This document shows, one piece after another, positions 1-7,233 of a DNA stretch of 21,014 bases. Each line of letters starts with the position of its first letter. The first letter of the stretch is position 1. Made by a program: the position numbers and the translations under genes. Source of the DNA: Verrucomicrobiales bacterium (GTDB lineage: Bacteria; Verrucomicrobiota; Verrucomicrobiia; Limisphaerales; SXQI01); NCBI GenBank assembly GCA_028293365.1, contig JAQGOX010000511.1, forward strand, positions 1 to 21,014, read 5' to 3'. The notes beneath the pieces are model-generated. The model saw only the letters and a program-made list of their open reading frames with translations. It was not told the DNA's origin and ran no database searches.

Positions 1-76
1 CACACACGCTCACACACGCTCACACACGCTCACACACGCTCACACACGCTCACACACGCTCACACACGCTCACACA
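1..76. repeat. Decamer tandem repeat (CACACACGCT), about 7.6 copies
   Basis: Seven perfect copies of the 10-bp unit CACACACGCT are followed by a partial copy (CACACA, 71-76). No mismatch is visible. The array begins at the first base, so its true length is unknown. Because 10 is not a multiple of 3, all three + frames read the same open cycle, while all three - frames contain TGA. It may be a natural variable-number repeat or an assembly-end artefact; the sequence alone cannot decide. Confidence 0.95.
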
Positions 77-588
77 GTCCGAAATCGTTCAATTCAAAGA
101 GATCGTCCGATCAAAATAACAATGTGCAGGTCAAAAAACAGCATCCGGAGGCTTCGGGGACACGATTTCGAATTGCAGAACACGGTAAATGCACGATCAG
201 GCCCATGGGAATACACAATCTTTTCGAGCCATTCCTGTAAAAACACGACAAAGGCGCGATAAATATAATTCCCGCGGAGGAATCCGAATTCAAAAGCAGT
301 CAATTGATCTGTGACCTGCTCCGGTCCGCTTCGACTCGGGGTGAGAAAAGAAGTGAAAACATCAATCAAAAGCTTCAATACCTCGGTTTTTACGAAGAAA
401 ATGGACCTTCGAGATCCCGGGCCGGGCAAAGCGTTCTGGCAAAAATTCCTTTCCCAATCCCGACCCCAATTCCGCGATAAACGCCCCCTGATGCCCCTCC
501 AAAAGTTTGCGTTTTATTGGCCTTTTGAGTCGTTCCGGCCCAGTGGGTTGCGTTTTGAGAAATATTTGAAGAATTCTCCAAATACTAG

Positions 589-616
589 TTGCAACATCGA
601 AATCCTTTGGTAATAT
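589..616 (+). promoter_or_regulatory. Candidate sigma70-type promoter for the ribosomal protein cluster
   Basis: A -35-like TTGCAA (589-594) is followed after 16 nt by TAATAT (611-616). TGG directly before the -10 (608-610) makes an extended -10 element. The DNA just upstream (561-588) is AT-rich, as in an UP element. Transcription would start near 622-624, giving a 5'UTR of about 56 nt before rpsL at 680. Each hexamer matches the consensus at 4 of 6 positions, so this is a candidate only, supported mainly by its position. Confidence 0.45.
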
Positions 617-623
617 TCGCGCT

Positions 624-645
624 CCGTTTCCCCTAGGGTGGACGG
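624..645 (+). promoter_or_regulatory. Imperfect hairpin at the predicted 5' end of the rpsL mRNA
   Basis: CCGT (624-627) pairs with ACGG (642-645). Two G-U pairs, one mismatch and a short CC/GG inner stem continue toward a CTAG loop (633-636). It sits at the predicted transcription start, so it could cap and stabilise the 5' end or bind a regulator. There is no T-run, so it is not a terminator. The structure was paired by eye and is weak. Confidence 0.25.
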
Positions 646-679
646 AAAAGAAATTCGAGAAAAACAGGTTTAAGCCGCG

Positions 680-1075
680 ATGCCGACCATTAATCAACTC
701 GTCCGAAAGGGACGAAATAAGTTAAAGTACAAGTCAAAATCTCCAGCATTGGAGAACGCGCCCTTTCGTCGCGGCGTCTGTGTGCAGGTCATGACCCGCA
801 CACCGAAAAAGCCAAACTCGGCCATGCGCAAGGTCGCAAAGGTCCGTTTGACGAACGGTTACGAAGTGATAGCATATATACCCGACGAGGGGCACAACCT
901 TCAGGAACATTCGATTGTTCTCGTGCGTGGTGGGCGTGTCAAGGATCTCCCGGGTGTCCGTTATCACATTGTTCGCGGAACTCTTGACGCTGCTGGTGTC
1001 GAGAAGCGCCGAGTGAGTCGTTCGAAATACGGCGTAAAACGTCCAAAAGCGCCAAAAGCAGCGGCGGCGAAGTAA
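680..1075 (+). CDS. rpsL: Small subunit ribosomal protein S12
   Basis: S12 sits at the A-site interface of the 30S subunit and helps set decoding accuracy. The 131-residue product aligns from its first residue with the S12 family (MPTINQLVRKG). It carries the decoding loops TPKKPNSA, with Lys43, and GGRVKDLPG, with Lys88 and Asp89, in E. coli numbering. Lys43 and Lys88 are the positions where streptomycin-resistance changes are known; both are wild type here. Asp89 is the beta-methylthiolation site in E. coli. The C-terminus ends KRPKA as in E. coli, then adds a short APKAAAAK-type tail. No Shine-Dalgarno is seen before the ATG. It is first in the cluster, 16 nt before rpsG. Confidence 0.98.
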   Translation: MPTINQLVRKGRNKLKYKSKSPALENAPFRRGVCVQVMTRTPKKPNSAMRKVAKVRLTNGYEVIAYIPDEGHNLQEHSIVLVRGGRVKDLPGVRYHIVRGTLDAAGVEKRRVSRSKYGVKRPKAPKAAAAK

Positions 1076-1091
1076 TTTTTTAGATTTTTAT

Positions 1092-1565
1092 ATGTCCAGA
1101 AGACGTCAAGCAGTCAGAAGGCGGGTATCCGAGGATGCAAAGTTCAACAGTATCCTGGTATCACGTCTGGTTAATGTCGTGATGCAGTCGGGCAACAAGG
1201 CCACGGCTCAAAAGATTGTCTACGGGACATTTGATCGAATCACGGAAAAGAACCCGAGCTCTAATCCGCTCGAAATCCTGCAGCGCGCAGTCGATAACGC
1301 CAAGCCTCGCCTGGAAGTGAAGGCTCGCCGCGTCGGGGGCGCAACCTATCAGGTGCCCATTGAGGCTGCGCCAGATCGGCAGACTGCTCTGGCACTTCGA
1401 TGGCTCGTTGATTTCGCTGATGCTCGCAAAGGCACTACAATGCGTGATGCGCTGGCTTCGGAAATTTTGGATGCCTATCAGGGGCAGGGGAATGCGATTC
1501 GTAAACGTGACGAAGTGCACAAAATGGCTCAGGCGAACAAGGCGTTCGCACATTTTCGCTGGTAG
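1092..1565 (+). CDS. rpsG: Small subunit ribosomal protein S7
   Basis: S7 nucleates assembly of the 30S head by binding the 3' major domain of 16S rRNA, and it contacts E-site tRNA. The 157-residue product has the usual length and family landmarks: the basic start MSRRRQAVRRR, NVVMQSGNKATAQKIVYG, RRVGGATYQVP, and ending AHFRW. The start at 1092 matches the family N-terminus; the upstream bases are T-rich with no Shine-Dalgarno. In E. coli S7 represses its operon by binding the rpsL-rpsG junction; here that gap is only 16 nt and shows no clear structure. A terminator-like hairpin follows the stop. Confidence 0.98.
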   Translation: MSRRRQAVRRRVSEDAKFNSILVSRLVNVVMQSGNKATAQKIVYGTFDRITEKNPSSNPLEILQRAVDNAKPRLEVKARRVGGATYQVPIEAAPDRQTALALRWLVDFADARKGTTMRDALASEILDAYQGQGNAIRKRDEVHKMAQANKAFAHFRW

Positions 1566-1585
1566 ACAATATTAGTTTTAAGTAC

Positions 1586-1617
1586 GCCCCGCTGGCCGAA
1601 ACCCGGGGCATTTTTAT
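1586..1617 (+). terminator. Terminator- or attenuator-like hairpin between rpsG and fusA
   Basis: GCCCCG (1586-1591) pairs perfectly with CGGGGC (1604-1609) around a 12-nt loop. TTTTTATT (1610-1617, after one A) follows directly. This is the classic form of an intrinsic terminator, yet it lies inside the str block only 13 nt before the annotated fusA ATG, with no convincing promoter between. Partial read-through, making S12/S7 more abundant than the downstream products, is the simplest reading. The long loop weakens the stem somewhat. Confidence 0.65.
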
Positions 1618-1629
1618 TCTCTGAATTAA

Positions 1630-3807
1630 ATGGAAGCAGCAGTTGATAGCAAAAAATCGGTGAATTCGCCCGGACGTTCCTATTCAATGGAGCGCACGCG
1701 CAATATCGGTATCGCGGCCCATATCGATGCCGGCAAGACGACTACGACCGAGCGTATTCTGTTTTACACCGGCCTCATCCATAAGATGGGTGACGTCGAT
1801 GATGGTAATACTGTCACCGACTGGATGGAACAGGAACGTGAACGGGGTATTACAATCACGTCTGCTGCAACGACTTGCTATTGGACTCAGAAAGACGATG
1901 GGGTTGAAAAACTGTTCACTGGTATCGCTCATCGTATCAACATTATTGATACCCCTGGGCATGTTGATTTCACTGCGGAAGTGGAGCGCTCCATGCGTGT
2001 TCTCGACGGCGCAGTTGCGGTATTTTGCGGTGTGGCTGGTGTTCAGCCCCAGTCCGAGACGGTTTGGCGCCAGGCGACCAAGTATAATGTTCCCCGTATC
2101 GCGTTCGTCAATAAGATGGACCGTATTGGGGCGAACTTTGAGAATGCCGTCGCTGAAATGCGCAAAAAGCTTGGTGCTTATGCCTACCCGGTCGTTATTC
2201 CGATCGGCAAAGAAGATTTCCTCAAGGGTGTGATCGACATCGTCAGCGAAAAAGCCATTATTTATGATGATGGTGATACGATCGGTCTGAATTATCATGT
2301 CACGGACGTTCCTGAAGAACACAAGGAACGAGTTGCCGCAGCCCGTGCGGAATTGATCGATGCGATCTCCAACAAGGATGATTTAATTGCTGAGTTGGTC
2401 ATTGAAAACAAACCGATTTCGGTTGCGGTGCTGAAGAACGCGATTCGGCGGCTTACCTGCAAGATCGAATTAGTCCCGGTCCTTTGCGGTTCGGCGTTCA
2501 AGAAAAAAGGGGTCCAACCCCTTGTCGATGCAGTCATCGATTACTTGCCTTCACCGCTGGATATTCCTCCCGCAGTCGGCTTGGAGCCGGGAAACGAGAC
2601 GAATAAGATTGAAGTGCCCTCTGATGACAACGGAAAATTCTGCTCCTTGGCGTTCAAGCTCTGGACGGATCCGTTTGTAGGAAAACTTATTTTCTTCCGT
2701 GTTTATAGCGGTCAGCTCAAGAAGGGTGACACCATTTACAATCCGCGCACGCGGAAACGCGAACGCGTTAGCCGTGTCATGATGATTCAGGCTGACAAGC
2801 GAATCGACGTGGAAACAACTTTTGCCGGCGACATTGCCGCGCTGGTTGGTCTTCGCAATATTACGACAGGAGATACGCTTTGCGACGAAAACTTCGATAT
2901 CATCCTGGAACCTCCGACCTTTCCTGAGCCTGTCATTTCGATGGCTGTGGAACCGAAAACGAAGCAGGATCGTGAAAAAATGGGTGAAGGATTGCAGCGT
3001 CTTGCTGAAGAAGATCCAACATTCCGTTGCTTTACCAACGAAGAAACTGGACAGCTTATTATCGCGGGAATGGGTGAGCTTCACCTGGAAATCATCCGTG
3101 ATCGTTTGTTCCGTGAATTTAAGGTTGAGGCTAATTCCGGCGCGCCTCAGATTGCGTACCGTGAAACGATTACGAAAGCGGCCGAAGGCGAAGGCAAGTT
3201 CATTCGTCAGTCCGGTGGACGCGGTCAATATGGCCATGCTCTTGTCACAATCCAGCCGAACGAACGAGGCAAGGGAATCGAAGTCGAGAATAAAATTGTC
3301 GGCGGTGCTATTCCAAAGGAATACATCCCGGCTGTGATCGACGGTGTCGAAGAAGCTATCAAGGGTGGTGTTATGGCCGGTTATCAGATGGTTGATGTCA
3401 AAGTCCAGGTGGTGGATGGCAGCTTCCACGAAGTCGATTCGAACGAATTGGCATTCAAAATGGCGGGTATTTTCGCCTTTAAAGATGCTTGTAAGAAAGC
3501 ATTTCCGATACTTCTGGAACCGATCATGAAGGTCGAGGTGACCACACCTGATGAATATCAGGGAGATCTTTTGGGCGATTTGAACCGCCGCCGCGGCCGT
3601 ATTATCAGCATCGAGAATAAAAACAATTCCACGATACTGTTTTCCGAAGTTCCGCTTGCGGAAATGTTCGGATACGCCACAGCGATTCGCTCCCTTTCCA
3701 AGGGCCGCGCTGCTTACTCCATGGAGCCGTTCTCCTTCGAGCAAGTGCCCGCGAGCATTGTTGCAACCATTATGGATACCGTGAAAGTGAAACCCTCACG
3801 CACTTAG
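1630..3807 (+). CDS. fusA: Elongation factor G (translocase GTPase)
   Basis: EF-G uses GTP to move tRNAs and mRNA during translocation and acts with RRF in ribosome recycling. The 725-residue protein has the G1 loop AHIDAGKT (about residues 30-37), the switch region ERGITI, DTPGHVDF (107-114) and NKMD (161-164). It also has domain IV with GSFHEVDSNE, whose His corresponds to the conserved tip histidine. E. coli EF-G has 704 residues; the excess is mostly a 19-residue N-terminal stretch before ERTRNIGI. An in-frame ATG at 1687 would remove it. Neither start has a Shine-Dalgarno; I keep 1630 because I recall similar NSP-containing leaders in verrucomicrobial EF-G, so the start is moderately sure. 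No tuf follows; rpsJ comes 30 nt later. Confidence 0.96.
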   Translation: MEAAVDSKKSVNSPGRSYSMERTRNIGIAAHIDAGKTTTTERILFYTGLIHKMGDVDDGNTVTDWMEQERERGITITSAATTCYWTQKDDGVEKLFTGIAHRINIIDTPGHVDFTAEVERSMRVLDGAVAVFCGVAGVQPQSETVWRQATKYNVPRIAFVNKMDRIGANFENAVAEMRKKLGAYAYPVVIPIGKEDFLKGVIDIVSEKAIIYDDGDTIGLNYHVTDVPEEHKERVAAARAELIDAISNKDDLIAELVIENKPISVAVLKNAIRRLTCKIELVPVLCGSAFKKKGVQPLVDAVIDYLPSPLDIPPAVGLEPGNETNKIEVPSDDNGKFCSLAFKLWTDPFVGKLIFFRVYSGQLKKGDTIYNPRTRKRERVSRVMMIQADKRIDVETTFAGDIAALVGLRNITTGDTLCDENFDIILEPPTFPEPVISMAVEPKTKQDREKMGEGLQRLAEEDPTFRCFTNEETGQLIIAGMGELHLEIIRDRLFREFKVEANSGAPQIAYRETITKAAEGEGKFIRQSGGRGQYGHALVTIQPNERGKGIEVENKIVGGAIPKEYIPAVIDGVEEAIKGGVMAGYQMVDVKVQVVDGSFHEVDSNELAFKMAGIFAFKDACKKAFPILLEPIMKVEVTTPDEYQGDLLGDLNRRRGRIISIENKNNSTILFSEVPLAEMFGYATAIRSLSKGRAAYSMEPFSFEQVPASIVATIMDTVKVKPSRT

Positions 3808-3837
3808 TCGATTTAAAATAACCTATTGTTCTTTGTT

Positions 3838-4146
3838 ATGGCCGGACAACGCATACGCATTCGCCTTAAGGCATATGACCATCGTGTCATAGATCAGTCT
3901 GCTCACGATATCGTCGAAACCGTTAAACGGACCGGCGCTCGCGTGGCAGGACCGATTCCACTTCCAACCCGTATCGAACGTTTCACTGTGTTGCGTTCTC
4001 CGCATTCCGACAAGAAGTCTCAGGAGACTTTCGAACAGCGGACCCACAAACGACTGCTGGACATTATTGAGCCGACTGCCAAAACGGTCGACGAACTCAA
4101 GAAATTGAACCTGCCTGCCGGCGTCGACATTACCATTAAGATTTGA
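3838..4146 (+). CDS. rpsJ: Small subunit ribosomal protein S10
   Basis: S10 is a 30S head protein that also acts as NusE in antitermination complexes with NusB. The 102-residue product MAGQRIRIRLKAYDH... matches the family along its length, including GARVAGPIPLPT and RTHKRLLDI. An upstream in-frame TTG (3826) would add four residues (MFFV) that the family lacks, so the ATG at 3838 is chosen. No Shine-Dalgarno is visible; the start context is GTTATG. It opens the S10 block directly after fusA. Its TGA stop overlaps the GAAGG that likely serves rplC. Confidence 0.97.
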   Translation: MAGQRIRIRLKAYDHRVIDQSAHDIVETVKRTGARVAGPIPLPTRIERFTVLRSPHSDKKSQETFEQRTHKRLLDIIEPTAKTVDELKKLNLPAGVDITIKI

Positions 4147-4153
4147 AGGTTTT

Positions 4154-4816
4154 ATGATTGGCTTGCTCGGAAAGAAATTAGGACAAACCCGCGTTTACGA
4201 CGCCAAGGGCAATTTGGTTCCCGTAACCATTGTGCTCGCCGGACCGAATCGCGTGCTTCAACTCAAAACGGTCGAAAACGACGGTTACAAAGCCGTCCAA
4301 CTCGGCTTCGATTCCCAAAAGGAGAGTCGGCTCAGCAAAGCAGAACTCGGTCATTTGAAGAAGACCGGTGCTCCTGGCTTGCGTCATTTAGGCGAATTTC
4401 GCGATTTCACGCTCGATTTGAAAGCTGGTGATGTGATCGGTGCGAGCATTTTCGCGCAAGGCGATTTTGTCGATGCGATCGGATACACCAAGGGCAAAGG
4501 TTTTGAAGGTGTAGTTAAACGCCATCATTTCGCGGGCGGTGACATGACTCACGGAGCCAAGGGCTGGCATCGTCGTAGCGGCGCCATCGGTCAACGCTTG
4601 TTTCCTGGAACGGTTATGCGGGGAATGAAAATGCCCGGTCACATGGGCCAGGTTCGCCGAACTACCCAAAACCTTGAGATTATGCAGGTGCGTGATGCTG
4701 ATAATCTGCTCTTGATCCGTGGTGCGATCCCGGGTGCGAACGGCGACTACGTCGTAATTCGCGAAGCGAAGAAGCTCCCGAAGAAAGCAACCGCTGCCCC
4801 AGCCGCAAAAAAATAA
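4154..4816 (+). CDS. rplC: Large subunit ribosomal protein L3
   Basis: L3 is an early-assembly 50S protein whose long loop reaches toward the peptidyl transferase centre. The 220-residue product starts MIGLLGKKLGQTRVYD and carries the TKGKGFEGVVKRHHF and RSGAIGQ segments. The loop reads MPGHMG, with His where E. coli has the methylated Gln150. A Lys/Ala/Pro tail (KKATAAPAAKK) ends the protein beyond the conserved core. GAAGG at 4145-4149, overlapping the rpsJ stop, is a usable ribosome binding site. Spacing to rplD is 12 nt. Confidence 0.97.
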   Translation: MIGLLGKKLGQTRVYDAKGNLVPVTIVLAGPNRVLQLKTVENDGYKAVQLGFDSQKESRLSKAELGHLKKTGAPGLRHLGEFRDFTLDLKAGDVIGASIFAQGDFVDAIGYTKGKGFEGVVKRHHFAGGDMTHGAKGWHRRSGAIGQRLFPGTVMRGMKMPGHMGQVRRTTQNLEIMQVRDADNLLLIRGAIPGANGDYVVIREAKKLPKKATAAPAAKK

Positions 4817-4828
4817 ATTTGAGACGCA

Positions 4829-5455
4829 ATGAAGCTGACTGTTAAAGATATCAAGGGCAATGCCCAGGGAGAAGTCGATTTCGACTTTCCTGAGGTCGAA
4901 TCCGGAAAAGGGAACCAGGCCGTGCATGACGTCGTCGTCGCTTATCAAGCGGCGCAACGGAGCGGCACTGCGTGCACAAAGAACGTCGGAGACGTTAACG
5001 GGACAAACAAGAAGCCTTGGCGTCAAAAAGGCACCGGTCGCGCCCGCGCTGGTTCGTTTGCGTCGCCTCTGTGGCGTGGCGGCGGTGTGGTCTTCGGTCC
5101 GAAGCCCCGTTCTTACCGTAAAACGGTTACCAAAAGCACACGCTACCTTGCACTGCGCAAAGCGTTGGGCGAACGACTGAAAGCCGGCGATGTGATCGTT
5201 ATCGACGATTTCAAATTGGAAACCCCCAAGACCAAAGGATTTCTCAGCTTCCTCCTCGCTTTGGAAATTGATGGCACCGCGCTCCTGGTTTCAGGTGAGC
5301 CAAATAAGAATTTAAGTCTCGCTTCGCGGAATGTTCCATTGGTGCAACTCACAACTGCCACCGATCTGAACACCTACGAAGTCGTGCGTTACGACAAACT
5401 GATCTTCACCCGGACCGCTCTGGAAAAGCTTCAGGAACGCCTCAAAAACGACTGA
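4829..5455 (+). CDS. rplD: Large subunit ribosomal protein L4
   Basis: L4 binds 23S rRNA domain I and extends a loop to the exit-tunnel constriction. In E. coli it also represses the S10 operon by attenuation. The 208-residue product has the tunnel-loop signature KPWRQKGTGRARAGS followed by SPLWRGGGVVFGPKPRSY, and a C-terminal domain ending in LEKLQERL. Length is normal (E. coli 201). No E. coli-type S10 leader hairpin is seen upstream of rpsJ, so the autogenous control known in E. coli cannot be assumed. Only a weak GAGA precedes the start. Confidence 0.97.
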   Translation: MKLTVKDIKGNAQGEVDFDFPEVESGKGNQAVHDVVVAYQAAQRSGTACTKNVGDVNGTNKKPWRQKGTGRARAGSFASPLWRGGGVVFGPKPRSYRKTVTKSTRYLALRKALGERLKAGDVIVIDDFKLETPKTKGFLSFLLALEIDGTALLVSGEPNKNLSLASRNVPLVQLTTATDLNTYEVVRYDKLIFTRTALEKLQERLKND

Positions 5456-5466
5456 ACCAATAAACC

Positions 5467-5748
5467 ATGAAAGCTTTTGACGTTATCAAAACGGTTCGCT
5501 TGACAGAAAAGGGAACCAGCCAGGGTGAGAAGTTCAACCAATACACGGTTGTGGCGGATCGCCGGGCAAACAAGATTCAGATTCGGCAGGCCGTGCAGGA
5601 ATTATTTCAAGTGAAAGTCTTGCGGGTCAATACTCTGAATGTCCGCGGTAAAGCGCGTCGGCAACGCACTGCCCAGGCCGGCAATGCTCCGGATTGGAAA
5701 AAGGCTTTGGTTACCTTAAAAGAGGGCGACAAGATCAGTCTGACCTAA
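5467..5748 (+). CDS. rplW: Large subunit ribosomal protein L23
   Basis: L23 lies at the exit-tunnel rim and is the docking site for trigger factor and SRP. The 93-residue product shows the family pattern: VRLTEKGTSQGE, YTVVADRRANKIQIRQAVQELFQVKVLRVNTLNVRGKARR, and a terminal EGDKISL. Length agrees with family members (E. coli 100). The expected order rplD-rplW-rplB is kept, with 11 and 13 nt spacers. No Shine-Dalgarno is seen before the ATG (context AAACCATG). Confidence 0.96.
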   Translation: MKAFDVIKTVRLTEKGTSQGEKFNQYTVVADRRANKIQIRQAVQELFQVKVLRVNTLNVRGKARRQRTAQAGNAPDWKKALVTLKEGDKISLT

Positions 5749-5761
5749 ACGATTTGCACCT

Positions 5762-6607
5762 ATGCCAGTAAGACACTTTAGACCATTAACTCCCTCGACG
5801 CGATACATCACGATCGCGTCGTATGAGGAGATTACCAAACGCAAACCGGAGAAGAGCCTGGTTTTCACTCGGAAAAAAACCGGTGGACGCAATTGCTACG
5901 GACGAGTCACGAGCCGTGGTATTGGTCGCGGAAACAAGCAAAAGATCCGTAACGTCGATTTCAAGCGGACACGCCACGGTGAAGTGGCAAATGTGATCGC
6001 GATTGAATACGATCCCCGCCGCAGTGCCCGGCTGGCCTTGCTCGAGTATCCGGATAAAACCCGCACTTATATTTTGGCCCCGAATGGCATCCAAGTGGGT
6101 GCCAAGGTTGTCAGCGGCGACGCTGCCCCTCCTGACCTCGGAAATTCGCTCCGATTGAAGAGCATTCCGATTGGTATTTCGATCCACAATTTGGAAATGA
6201 TCCCAGGGCGCGGCGCACAGATGGTGCGATCAGCGGGTGGCGAAGCAACCCTGATGTCTCGCGACGAAGGTTACGCTCAAGTTCGCCTTCCTTCAGGCGA
6301 AATTCGCCGGATTAATGAGAATTGCTTTGCAACCATCGGTCAGGTTGGCAATACCGAACACGAGAATGTGGTGCTCGGAAAGGCCGGTCGTGCTCGTCAC
6401 CGCGGGATTCGTCCTTTGAGCCGTGGTGTTGCGAAGAACCCGGTGGATCATCCAATGGGTGGTGGTGCAGGTAAGACTTCTGGTGGTGGTCACCCGGTCA
6501 CTCCGTGGGGTGTGATTACGAAGGGTTATAAGACCCGTAAGAAGTTCAAAGATTCTAACCGTTTTATCGTTGCCCGCCGTGATGGCCGGCCAATGAAGCA
6601 GAAGTAA
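5762..6607 (+). CDS. rplB: Large subunit ribosomal protein L2
   Basis: L2 is a primary 23S-binding protein needed for subunit association and for peptidyl transferase centre assembly. The 281-residue product has the RNA-binding core (KTGGRNCYGRVTSRGIGRGNKQ, VDFKR, EYDPRRSA) and the C-terminal region KNPVDHPMGGG followed by HPVTPWG. The first His of the HPH motif (E. coli His229) is kept, but the second is Met. I recall the HPM form in Bacteroidota, so it may be a lineage variant. No Shine-Dalgarno is seen. rpsS follows after 3 nt. Confidence 0.98.
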   Translation: MPVRHFRPLTPSTRYITIASYEEITKRKPEKSLVFTRKKTGGRNCYGRVTSRGIGRGNKQKIRNVDFKRTRHGEVANVIAIEYDPRRSARLALLEYPDKTRTYILAPNGIQVGAKVVSGDAAPPDLGNSLRLKSIPIGISIHNLEMIPGRGAQMVRSAGGEATLMSRDEGYAQVRLPSGEIRRINENCFATIGQVGNTEHENVVLGKAGRARHRGIRPLSRGVAKNPVDHPMGGGAGKTSGGGHPVTPWGVITKGYKTRKKFKDSNRFIVARRDGRPMKQK

Positions 6608-6610
6608 GTT

Positions 6611-6892
6611 ATGGGACGTTCCATTAAAAAAGGGCCATTCGTTGAGCCCCATTTGCTCGAGAAAATCGCGAAACTCAACGCGGTCAGCTCCAAAAAGCCG
6701 ATCAAGACGTGGTCTCGCCGATCAATGATAACGCCTGAATTTGTCGGGCACACCTTCAACGTGCATAACGGGAAGGTTTTTAACCCGGTATTCGTCACGG
6801 AGAACATGGTGGGGCACCGCTTGGGCGAATTTTCGCTGACGCGAACGTTCAAGAAACACGGCGCACACACCGCGAAGGCGGAAGCCAAGTAG
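6611..6892 (+). CDS. rpsS: Small subunit ribosomal protein S19
   Basis: S19 binds 16S rRNA in the 30S head together with S13 and contributes to intersubunit bridges. The 93-residue product begins MGRSIKKGPFVEPHLL and contains KTWSRRSMITPEFVGHTFNVHNGK and the GEFSLTRTFKKHG signature. Those features and the length are typical of the family (E. coli 92). A short Ala/Lys tail (AHTAKAEAK) ends the protein. It is tightly packed, 3 nt after rplB and 5 nt before rplV. The context GTTATG has only a weak purine stretch upstream. Confidence 0.97.
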   Translation: MGRSIKKGPFVEPHLLEKIAKLNAVSSKKPIKTWSRRSMITPEFVGHTFNVHNGKVFNPVFVTENMVGHRLGEFSLTRTFKKHGAHTAKAEAK

Positions 6893-6897
6893 GACCT

Positions 6898-7230
6898 ATG
6901 GAAGTACAATCAATCACCCGAAATGTGCGCATGTCGGCGCAGAAAATGCGCGAGGTCGTTCGCCAGATCCAGGGACTCCCTGCTCAAAAGGCGGCGGCTG
7001 TGCTCGCCGTGACTCCGCGCAAATCAGCGCGCCTGGTTGCCAAGACTTTGAAATCGGCCATAGCGAATGCCGAAAACAACAAGGGCGTTCGCCCCGAAAC
7101 ACTTTGGGTAAAGGAAGCAGTCGCGGGAACAGCCACGACGCTCAAACGGGTGCAGCCAAAAGCGCGCGGTTCCATGGGACCCATCTTGAAGCGCTACTGC
7201 CATATTAAAATTGTCGTGTCTGATAGCTAA
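6898..7230 (+). CDS. rplV: Large subunit ribosomal protein L22
   Basis: L22 has a globular surface domain and a long beta-hairpin that lines the exit tunnel; changes in the hairpin are linked to macrolide resistance. The 110-residue product has the start MEVQSITRNVRMSAQKMR, the helix LVAKTLKSAIANAENN, and the hairpin region with RVQPKARGSMGPILKRYCHIKIVV. Length equals the E. coli protein. AGGA overlaps the rpsS stop region 4 nt upstream and can serve as ribosome binding site. It is separated from rpsC by 3 nt. Confidence 0.97.
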   Translation: MEVQSITRNVRMSAQKMREVVRQIQGLPAQKAAAVLAVTPRKSARLVAKTLKSAIANAENNKGVRPETLWVKEAVAGTATTLKRVQPKARGSMGPILKRYCHIKIVVSDS

Positions 7231-7233
7231 GTT

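Larger units (their letters stand above)
77..679. other. Long non-coding leader region upstream of rpsL
   Basis: About 600 bases with no gene I can support. Open frames on both strands (for example a GTG-started 100-codon frame at 311-613 +, and 111-codon frames at 94-429 - and 362-697 -) overlap each other and match no family I recognise. They also lack ribosome binding sites. The first + frame stays open from base 1 to the TAA at 238-240, but only because the decamer repeat has no stop. The right part is AT-richer and contains the proposed promoter and 5'UTR hairpin. rpoC, often found upstream of rpsL, is not seen. Confidence 0.6.

Noticed and set aside
94..429. 111-codon - strand frame in the leader region, with a second at 362-697
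   Set aside because: Divergent genes here are possible, but neither product is recognisable and the two frames overlap each other.
311..613. 100-codon GTG-started frame upstream of rpsL
   Set aside because: No ribosome binding site and no recognisable domain; it overlaps the proposed promoter and competes with equally long frames on the other strand.
1643..1671. TTGATA as a -35 for an internal fusA promoter
   Set aside because: No -10-like hexamer lies at a proper distance; the bases at 1666-1671 are GC-rich.
2551..3744. 397-codon open frame on the - strand opposite fusA
   Set aside because: It is the mirror of a highly conserved EF-G gene, has no recognisable motif, and arises from codon bias in the sense gene.
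3826..3837. TTG start adding four residues to S10
   Set aside because: The family starts at the MAGQRIRIRLKAYDH position, so ATG 3838 is used.
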